Source: Candidatus Aenigmatarchaeota archaeon (lineage in GTDB: Archaea > Aenigmatarchaeota > Aenigmatarchaeia > QMZS01). Taken from it: DNA of 6,628 bases. How positions within the stretch are numbered: the first letter of the stretch is position 1; the number at the start of each line of letters is the position of its first letter. The stretch is from NCBI GenBank assembly GCA_003663295.1, contig QMZS01000049.1, positions 1-6,628 of the forward strand. Reading direction: 5' to 3'. Below the pieces are notes generated by a model. That model saw only the letters and a list, made by a program, of their open reading frames with translations, did not search any database and had not been told where the DNA came from. Of this stretch, positions 1-4,193 are shown one piece after another. Both the position numbers and the translations under genes were made by a program.

Positions 1-208
1 ACCAGAGAGAAGGATTAAAAGAAATTGCAGAACTTCTAAAAAAAGACAGTTCAACTGAAGAATTGCAGCAGCAGATTTTTGAAGTTGTAAAAGCAAAAGG
101 GAAAGAATTGTTCCAGATAATTTATCAGGTTCTAATTGGAAGGAAACAGGGACCGAGGATTGCAATGCTGATTGATGCGATTGGGAGAGAGAAAGTTATT
201 GAGAGATT
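1..208 (+). repeat. Direct repeat, left copy (lysS 3' end)
   Basis: This copy aligns without gaps to 6031-6238 (offset 6030). Bases 60-199 carry a single mismatch (base 118, T versus C), while the first 59 bases carry nine and the last nine carry four. Homology ends at about base 208. Confidence 0.93.
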
Positions 209-224
209 CAGGAATTTGCGATAG
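1..224 (+). CDS. lysS: Class I lysyl-tRNA synthetase, C-terminal end (partial, copy 1)
   Basis: The frame is open from base 3 to a TAG at 222-224 and encodes the last 73 residues of a protein that starts outside the window. The stretch FQIIYQVLIGRKQGPRIAML followed by GREKVIERF matches the C-terminal helical anticodon-binding region of archaeal class I LysRS, which charges tRNA-Lys in the cytoplasm. The last residues (RFRNLR) differ from those of the second copy near the right end (RFERL). This is because the sequence changes at about base 209 into an unrelated regulator fragment, so the stop is borrowed from that fragment. Whether a full catalytic domain lies upstream cannot be seen. The family assignment is strong. 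Whether this is the working gene or a truncated duplicate is unknown. Confidence 0.85.
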   Translation, partial: QREGLKEIAELLKKDSSTEELQQQIFEVVKAKGKELFQIIYQVLIGRKQGPRIAMLIDAIGREKVIERFRNLR

Positions 225-405
225 TTATTTAAGAATGAATAAATTTTGCGATGAATGGAATCTGCCGCATCCGGAATTTAAAGAGCAGACAGGGTATTTT
301 GGGATAATTTTCAAGAATCCTGATTATTACACAAAAGTTCCTGAACTCAAGGTTGAGTTAAATGAGAGACAAAAGAAGGCTATTGGTTTAAATATTTTCA
401 GTTAA
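211..405 (+). pseudogene. AlbA_2/HATPase-type regulator, internal C-terminal fragment (truncated both ends)
   Basis: The frame reads GICDSYLRMNKFCDEWNLPH and then PEFKEQTGYF, a run of IIFKNPDYY, and NERQKKAIG. This corresponds to the region just after the last ATP-binding glycine box of COG2865-like regulators (compare RGTGFLRIREAM and PELKEKTGYF in the copy at 4194-5129) and to the first helix of the following winged-helix domain. Both ends are broken. The left end is fused to the lysS 3' end, and the right end breaks off after NERQKKAIGL into repeat element A, which supplies the TAA at 403-405. A start near 172 would lie inside lysS in another frame and is not credible. IIFKNPDYYT recurs in the fragment starting at 3076 as VIFKNPDYYT, so the two are paralogues. 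This is a remnant, not a functional gene. Confidence 0.72.
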
Positions 406-440
406 TAAAACCTGTATAATTTATCCTATACAAACCTTTA
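391..440 (+). repeat. Dispersed repeat element, copy A
   Basis: The core TTTTCAGTTAATAAAA (395-410) is followed by CCTGTATAATTTATCCTATA. Ungapped over 40 bases it matches copy C (2761-2800) at 33 positions and copy B (1401-1440) at 32. A and B also share ACCTTTAA further downstream. It lies between the truncated regulator fragment and the acylphosphatase gene and contains a TATA-like stretch (TGTATAAT). Confidence 0.7.
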
Positions 441-455
441 AAATAATTCGTTTTT

Positions 456-1151
456 ATAGGTCAGGAAAGAGCAGAAATAATTGCGAAAGGAAAAGTCCAG
501 AAAGCCGGTTATAGAGCAAAAGTTATTAGTATTGCAGAAATTCTGGGGATTACAGGTAATATTGAAAATTTAGAGAATGAAGATGTCAAAATTATTGCAG
601 AAGAGGAAAAAGAGAACCTGGAAAGATTTATTGAAAAAATAAAAGTCAAAGATGAATTAACAGATGTTAAAGACATTTCTGTGAAATGGTCTGAGCCGAC
701 AAAGGAATTTACAGGTTTCAGAAAAATTGTCAAACCTGGAGAAATTGATGAAAGATTGGATTCTGCATCAGTTTATTTAAAGGAATTAATTAGAGTTACA
801 GCGCATGGGGTTGAAGAGAACAAAAAGGGATTTAATAAATTGATTGACAAACAGGATCAAATGTTAGACAAACAAGACCAGACAATAAATATTATCGGCG
901 ATGGAAACGAGAAACTCTCAGGAAAATTGGATGTAATACACAATGATTTATCAGTTAATTTGGAGTCATTTCATCAAGACACAATCCAGAGATTTGACAT
1001 TGTTGATATAAAATACGGGAAAATTTCTGAAAATATGGAAAAAGCAATAAATTCAATAAACCGAACGTGCGACAACACAGAGAGACTTCTTGAAAAATCC
1101 GAGTTAGACAGACAGGATTTCAGGGATTCAATGAAAAACCTAACAAAATAA
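456..1151 (+). CDS. Acylphosphatase-domain protein with C-terminal coiled coil (start codon unclear)
   Basis: The frame is open from 447. From an ATA at 456 it reads GQERAEIIAKGKVQKAGYRA, an acylphosphatase N-terminus. Acylphosphatases hydrolyse acyl-phosphate bonds in small cytosolic metabolites. The two catalytic residues of the family are present: Arg20 in KVQKAGYR and Asn38 in GNIEN. The rest of the domain runs to about residue 91 (EFTGFRKI). Residues ~95-231 are polar and coiled-coil-like (LIDKQDQMLDKQDQT, KYGKISENMEKA). From memory, this acylphosphatase plus coiled-coil architecture occurs in archaea. No ATG, GTG or TTG precedes the domain: the first GTG is at 681, after most of it. The start has therefore mutated or is non-canonical. 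The TAA at 1149 is followed in frame by ILKLAEKK and a TAG, which looks like the normal C-terminal tail. The gene may be decaying. Repeat A may supply its promoter. Confidence 0.72.
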   Translation: MGQERAEIIAKGKVQKAGYRAKVISIAEILGITGNIENLENEDVKIIAEEEKENLERFIEKIKVKDELTDVKDISVKWSEPTKEFTGFRKIVKPGEIDERLDSASVYLKELIRVTAHGVEENKKGFNKLIDKQDQMLDKQDQTINIIGDGNEKLSGKLDVIHNDLSVNLESFHQDTIQRFDIVDIKYGKISENMEKAINSINRTCDNTERLLEKSELDRQDFRDSMKNLTK

Positions 1152-1187
1152 ATTCTAAAACTGGCTGAGAAAAAATAGAGGATGAAT

Positions 1188-1373
1188 ATGAAGAAAGAAC
1201 AAATGATAAAATGCAAAGGGCACAATAAACTTTATCCTTATTCTGAAAACCAATTCATATGCGATAAATGCATGAAAAAAGCAGTGTTAGGATTGGCTGA
1301 TATTATACATAGCGATAAGAAAGAGATTGAAAGATTAATGAAAGATTTTGTTGATGCCACCCTTACGGACTGA
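1188..1373 (+). CDS. Small CxxH/CxxC putative zinc-binding protein
   Basis: This encodes 61 residues. Counting from the upstream ATG at 1182 there are 63, with Cys11-x2-His14 and Cys27-x2-Cys30, a spacing that suits a single zinc-ribbon or zinc-knuckle site. A helical, charged tail follows (SDKKEIERLMKDF). AGAGG at 1177-1181 sits 6 bases from the ATG at 1188 but touches the ATG at 1182, so 1188 is the better start. It lies 36 bases downstream of the acylphosphatase-like gene on the same strand and is probably co-transcribed with it. I do not recognise the family. The zinc site is inferred only from the Cys/His pattern. The next gene is 126 bases away, beyond repeat element B. Confidence 0.6.
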   Translation: MKKEQMIKCKGHNKLYPYSENQFICDKCMKKAVLGLADIIHSDKKEIERLMKDFVDATLTD

Positions 1374-1380
1374 TAAGAAA

Positions 1381-1440
1381 TAAAAGTTGAAAACTTTTTA
1401 ACTATTTTTAGTTAATAAAATTTATATAATTAATGATATA
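1381..1440 (+). repeat. Dispersed repeat element, copy B
   Basis: This copy aligns without gaps to copy C at 2741-2800 (offset 1360): 34 of 40 bases match over 1401-1440 and 17 of 20 over 1381-1400. The core is TTTTTAGTTAATAAAA (1405-1420). Its first 20 bases resemble the 3' end of the MNT gene (KLKxF then stop), although no MNT gene precedes it here. It forms the left boundary of the HEPN-MNT unit. Confidence 0.75.
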
Positions 1441-1452
1441 TATACCTTTAAC

Positions 1453-1486
1453 TTATAATTAACAAATATATAATTATAGTTAACAA
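1453..1486 (+). promoter_or_regulatory. Promoter with TATA-like box and paired 13-bp direct repeats ahead of the HEPN-MNT operon
   Basis: TTATAATTAACAA (1453-1465) and TTATAGTTAACAA (1474-1486) differ at one base and are spaced 21 bp apart, about two helical turns. Between them is ATATATAA (about 1466-1473), 27-34 bases before the ATG at 1500. This suits an archaeal TATA box driving a leaderless mRNA. Direct repeats flanking a TATA box are a plausible operator for autoregulation, perhaps by the winged-helix MNT protein encoded downstream. This is inferred from sequence alone, and the region is very AT-rich. Confidence 0.5.
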
Positions 1487-1499
1487 GATGTAAACTGAA

Positions 1500-1907
1500 A
1501 TGAGAAGAGAAAAAATCAGGGAAGGGTGGGACAAAATTAAAGAGCAATTAAAAGATGCTGAGGAATTTTTAAAGAAAAACAAAACAGACGAGGCATTGTA
1601 TTTTATCTGGATTGTTGCAGAAAACCTTGTAAATTCGCTAAAAACAACTTTGAATGGTTTTTATTTGAAAGAGCATAGAGAAAAAACTTATATTTTAAAG
1701 GATTATTTTGTTCTTGGAATTCTTAAAAAAGATTATTCAGACTTATTTAAAAAACTTTCCAAATACAGAATTGCGGCGGGATTCCACCCTTATACTTCAA
1801 TTCCAAAAAATTATACAAAACAGGAAGTTATAAAGTTTCTTGAGAAAATAAAAGAGTTAAAGGGAGAAGTGGAGAGAATTTTAATAAAAAGAGGTGTTTT
1901 AAAATGA
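1500..1907 (+). CDS. HEPN-domain protein, probable toxin partner of the downstream MNT protein
   Basis: This 135-residue, all-helical protein has the HEPN layout: a long first helix (IREGWDKIKEQLKDAEEFL), a second helix EALYFIWIVAENLVNSLK, and a late basic motif Arg90-x5-His96-Pro-Tyr98 (RIAAGFHPY). HEPN proteins are often RNases that use an R-x4-6-H motif. In HepT-type toxins the nearby Tyr in HxY is adenylylated by the MNT antitoxin, and Tyr98 sits at that position. The length is typical of stand-alone HEPN toxins. The ATG at 1500 has no Shine-Dalgarno sequence but lies about 27-34 bases after a TATA-like box, which suits a leaderless start. The stop overlaps the next gene by ATGA, so the two genes are co-translated. 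The fold and pairing are well supported. RNase activity is inferred from the family. Confidence 0.8.
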   Translation: MRREKIREGWDKIKEQLKDAEEFLKKNKTDEALYFIWIVAENLVNSLKTTLNGFYLKEHREKTYILKDYFVLGILKKDYSDLFKKLSKYRIAAGFHPYTSIPKNYTKQEVIKFLEKIKELKGEVERILIKRGVLK

Positions 1908-2761
1908 TAATTGAAAAAGAATCTGAGATAAAGGTTTTAAGGAATTTTTGCAGGGAACCCTTTGAATATTTTTCAATAGCCGAACTCAGCGAGAAGACAA
2001 AAATTTCAAGGAACTGGATGTACAAAATTGTAGACAAATTTAAAAGGTCATGTCTTCTTTTAGAATATGGAAAAAAATATAAATTGGATTTTTCAAATAT
2101 GTTTTGCCAGAGACTGAAACTTCTTTTTGATATGGAATTTTTAGACTCTCTAAAGATGAAAACCAAAATACTTAATATAACAAACAAAATTGTTTTTGAG
2201 TTAAATCCAAAAAGTGTTATGCTTGTTGGCTCTGTTTCCCAGCAAAAAATGAAAGAAGGAAGTGACATAGATTTTCTTGTGATAGGTGAAAGGACGGGAG
2301 TACCATATTTTGATAATGTAAATATTGTAGTTATTTCAGAAAAAGAATTTAAGGAAAAATATTTAAAAGCAGACGATTTTATAATTTCGGCGCTGGTGTT
2401 CGGGAAAATAATTTATGATGCCGTATTTTTAATAAGATTCTATGAGAATCCTTTACCTGTTTTTTCGCAGGAATTGATTCAGGAAAAAATAAAATATTGT
2501 GAGCAACTTGAGGAGAGGATATACAAATTGTTGAAAACAGATGCGGAAAAAGCCAAAGAAGAGTTACTTTATCTTGCTCTGCAGAGTGCCAGAATAGTTC
2601 TGCTTAAAAACAAGGTTATACCAAAAACAAAATATGATATCGCTTCTCAGGTTATAGTTTTTAACAGAGAAATTGCAGGAATAATTAATTCATTGCTTGG
2701 AAAGAAAAAAATGAAAAAGGAAAAATTTTTAGAGTACATGGGAAAGTTGAAAATTTTTTAA
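1904..2761 (+). CDS. Winged-helix MNT nucleotidyltransferase, probable antitoxin of the HEPN protein
   Basis: This 285-residue protein has three parts. Residues ~8-62 form a winged helix (FSIAELSEKTKISRNWMYKI). Residues ~95-175 form a minimal nucleotidyltransferase with the exact GSx10DxD signature: Gly109-Ser110, ten residues, Asp121-Ile-Asp123. Residues ~185-285 form a helical domain (ALQSARIVLLKNKVIPKT) that resembles a HEPN-like or substrate-binding helical bundle. In MntA/HepT systems such an enzyme transfers AMP to a tyrosine of the HEPN toxin. The expected third acidic residue on the following strand appears as Asn140 (NVNIVVIS), so activity is not assured. GAGGTG at 1891-1896 lies 7 bases before the ATG, a strong Shine-Dalgarno sequence inside the upstream gene. 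The N-terminal winged helix makes an autorepressor role plausible. The 3' end overlaps repeat C. Confidence 0.82.
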   Translation: MIIEKESEIKVLRNFCREPFEYFSIAELSEKTKISRNWMYKIVDKFKRSCLLLEYGKKYKLDFSNMFCQRLKLLFDMEFLDSLKMKTKILNITNKIVFELNPKSVMLVGSVSQQKMKEGSDIDFLVIGERTGVPYFDNVNIVVISEKEFKEKYLKADDFIISALVFGKIIYDAVFLIRFYENPLPVFSQELIQEKIKYCEQLEERIYKLLKTDAEKAKEELLYLALQSARIVLLKNKVIPKTKYDIASQVIVFNREIAGIINSLLGKKKMKKEKFLEYMGKLKIF

Positions 2762-2800
2762 TTATTTTCAGTTAATAAAATGTATGTAATTTATAATATA
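2741..2800 (+). repeat. Dispersed repeat element, copy C
   Basis: The first 21 bases are the last codons and stop of the MNT gene (GKLKIF). The core TTTTCAGTTAATAAAA (2765-2780) and a TATA-like stretch (TTTATAATATA) follow. It matches B over its full 60 bases and A over the last 40. It closes the HEPN-MNT unit and abuts the insertion-sequence relic at 2801. Confidence 0.75.
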
Positions 2801-3073
2801 TGGCTCCATAGAAATCTTATGATTTAGCCAAAGGCCTCTAGATTTAGGAAATCCATACGGAAAATATTGCATCTTCTCTCAGGAAATGTGAGTCTCTATT
2901 CTTCAAAGTTCTCAAAGAAAACCTATAACCAACACCAGTTAATTGTTCTTAACTGCCTCAAAACATAATTGGATTTGGGATATGAAAAATTCACCGAATT
3001 ATTAGCTGAAATGAACGAAATACAGGAAGAACTAAAACTGAAATCAATACTTCATTATACAACTTTGCAGAAG
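2801..3073 (+). pseudogene. Degenerate transposase N-terminal fragment (insertion-sequence relic, IS4/IS5-like)
   Basis: One frame reads PKASRFRKSIRKILHLL, then NVSLYSSKFSKKTYNQHQ, then LIVLNCLKT, a TAA at 2966-2968, then LDLGYEKFTELLAEMNE and LHYTTLQKA. The order NVSLYSxKxSxKxYxxHQL, an aromatic helix, then HYTTLQK is that of the N-terminal region of DDE transposases of the IS4/IS5-like groups. A second in-frame stop (TAG 2825-2827) lies near the start. The fragment ends at about 3073, where an AlbA_2-type regulator tail begins, so the catalytic DDE core is missing. No terminal inverted repeat is evident. The element cannot move itself. The exact IS family cannot be fixed from this fragment. 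Confidence 0.68.
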
Positions 3074-3075
3074 GC

Positions 3076-3411
3076 TTGTATGTAATTTTCAAGAATCCTG
3101 ATTATTACACAAGAGTTCCTGAAATTAAAATATCTGCTGAATTAAATGAGAGACAAAAGAAGATTATTTGGTATTTAGCAGAACATAAAAAGATAAAAAG
3201 AGAGGAATATGCAAGAATTTGTAAATGCACTGAAATAACAGCAAAAAGAGATTTAAATAAACTTGTTGAAAAAAAAATATTAAAACGTATAGGAAGAACC
3301 GGAAAATATACTTATTATGTGTTAATATTTAACGGGTCATCTAACGGATCATCTAACGGGTCATCTAACGGGTCATCTAACGGGTCATCTAACGGATCAT
3401 CTAACGGATAA
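3076..3411 (+). pseudogene. AlbA_2-family regulator C-terminal tail: winged helix plus NGSS repeats (5'-truncated)
   Basis: The reading frame from about 3076 gives VIFKNPDYYTRVPEIK, then a winged helix (NERQKKIIWYLAEHKKIKRE to KKILKRIGRTGKYTYYVL), then six NGSS tetrapeptides and a final NG before TAA at 3409-3411. The AlbA_2 and ATPase domains are absent: the left edge is fused to the transposase relic. A homologous winged helix occurs at 4884-5063 and again at 5441-5665. An ORF with a TTG at 3076 could be translated to 111 residues, but no promoter or Shine-Dalgarno sequence is evident, so I treat it as a remnant. The repeat tail normally leads into a second HTH. That HTH is present downstream but out of frame (3421-3636). 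Confidence 0.68.
3331..3408 (+). repeat. 12-bp coding tandem repeat (NGSS)n
   Basis: Six and a half tandem copies of a 12-bp unit (AACGGGTCATCT, with GGA/GGG synonymous variation) encode NGSS six times plus NG. Each unit is four codons, so copy-number changes would keep the reading frame. Confidence 0.92.
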
Positions 3412-3420
3412 TTATTTAGA

Positions 3421-3636
3421 GATGACTAAAGATGAAAAGGTGGTCAGAATTAACTAAAAACAGCAGATAATATTGCGAATAATTAAAGAGAACCCAAAAA
3501 TATTCAGGAATGAATTAGTAAAAGAATTAAATATAAATCCTTCAGCTGTTCAAAAACATATAGAAAAACTGAAACAGAAAAATTATTAAAAAGAATAGGT
3601 CCAGCGAAAGGAGGGTATTGGGAGGTTTTAAAATGA
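3421..3636 (+). pseudogene. Frameshifted second helix-turn-helix of the AlbA_2-type regulator
   Basis: Spread over three frames, the region encodes KWSELTK, then QQIILRIIKENPKIFRNELV and KELNINPSAVQKHIEKLKQK, then LLKRIGPAKGGYWEVLK and a TGA at 3634-3636. This is a MarR/ArsR-like winged helix often found after repeat linkers in these regulators. At least two indels (near 3440-3470 and at about 3587) and a TAA at 3409-3411 separate it from the preceding repeats. The peptide order is intact, so the decay looks recent or reflects indel sequencing errors. From 3637 to 3687 I see only a very short reading frame (MNWRKPDF) and a TATA-like box. Confidence 0.62.
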
Positions 3637-3658
3637 ACTGGAGAAAACCTGATTTTTA

Positions 3659-3671
3659 GATTATAATTAAT
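3659..3671 (+). promoter_or_regulatory. TATA-like box ahead of the AlbA_2 regulator
   Basis: TTATAATTAA (3661-3670) lies 17-27 bases before the ATG at 3688. No Shine-Dalgarno sequence is seen. The spacing suits a leaderless archaeal transcript, but such strings are common in this AT-rich DNA. Confidence 0.35.
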
Positions 3672-3687
3672 CAGAAGAGTTAAGTTT

Positions 3688-4170
3688 ATGGATAAAGAAT
3701 TTGAAATGTTATTGAATGGAAAAGAAAATACAGATTTGGATTTTAAACTGGAACTGCCGGAGCCAAAGAATGTTGCTCAATTAGTCACTACTTTTTATAA
3801 TTCAAGAGGCGGGAAAATTATTTTAGGTGTTGAGGATGAAACTAAAAAACCAATCGGGTTAAAAGACCCGCAAAAAACAGAACATCAGTTTACCCAAATC
3901 ATAAGGCATTGGTGCAAACTTGATAAGGAACCGGAAATTGAATTTGTGAAATATCAGGATAAAGATTTTATTGTAATCCATTGCCCGAAGGGCAAAGATA
4001 GTCCTTACTTTGTGAGAGGAGAACCAAAACCAAGAGTCAGAATTGGTTCATCAAATATGATTGCAAACAAAGAAGAAATTGCAAGACTTTACAGGGAAGG
4101 TTCTTCAAAATCGCAGGATATTTATCCGGTTGAGAATTCAACTTTGGATGACCTGGATTTGGAGAAATAA
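3688..4170 (+). CDS. AlbA_2 (Schlafen-like) DNA-binding domain of a regulator, N-terminal half (frameshifted from 4194-5129)
   Basis: This 160-residue piece starts MDKEFEMLL. It carries the AlbA_2 hallmarks: an acidic entry (DLDFKLELPE), NSRGGKIILGVED (residues 38-50), and PRVRIGSSN near residues 115-123. The family (COG2865; AlbA_2 followed by a GHKL-type HATPase and winged helices) comprises predicted ATP-binding transcriptional regulators. The frame ends at TAA 4168-4170 after TLDDLDLEK. Continuing in the +1-shifted frame gives IKDYLRKSKL and the rest of the protein. A single missing A in the run at 4165-4169 (AAA instead of AAAA) would explain the break. It is therefore half of a gene of about 480 residues. 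A real frameshift mutation, an assembly error and slippage are all possible. The same first residues (KEFEMLL) recur at 5131. Confidence 0.82.
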   Translation: MDKEFEMLLNGKENTDLDFKLELPEPKNVAQLVTTFYNSRGGKIILGVEDETKKPIGLKDPQKTEHQFTQIIRHWCKLDKEPEIEFVKYQDKDFIVIHCPKGKDSPYFVRGEPKPRVRIGSSNMIANKEEIARLYREGSSKSQDIYPVENSTLDDLDLEK

Positions 4171-4193
4171 AAGATTATCTAAGGAAGAGTAAA

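Noticed and set aside
172..405. A 77-residue protein starting inside lysS
   Set aside because: Its first ~13 codons overlap the well-supported lysS frame out of phase. Only the part from about 211 has homology, and it is a truncated regulator fragment.
681..1151. A 156-residue coiled-coil protein starting at GTG 681
   Set aside because: The upstream in-frame sequence encodes a complete acylphosphatase domain, so a start at 681 would cut off the conserved part.
1828..2268. Minus-strand 146-residue Phe/Ser-rich ORF
   Set aside because: It is antisense to the HEPN/MNT operon. Its Phe, Ser and Leu richness is the usual shadow of AT-rich Lys/Glu-coding DNA.
3331..3408. CRISPR-like or intergenic satellite repeat
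   Set aside because: Units are 12 bp, directly adjacent without spacers and in frame within a coding sequence, so it is a coding tandem repeat.
3633..3659. Short reading frame MNWRKPDF
   Set aside because: It has eight codons with no Shine-Dalgarno sequence of its own and overlaps the stop of a pseudogene, so there is not enough to call a gene.
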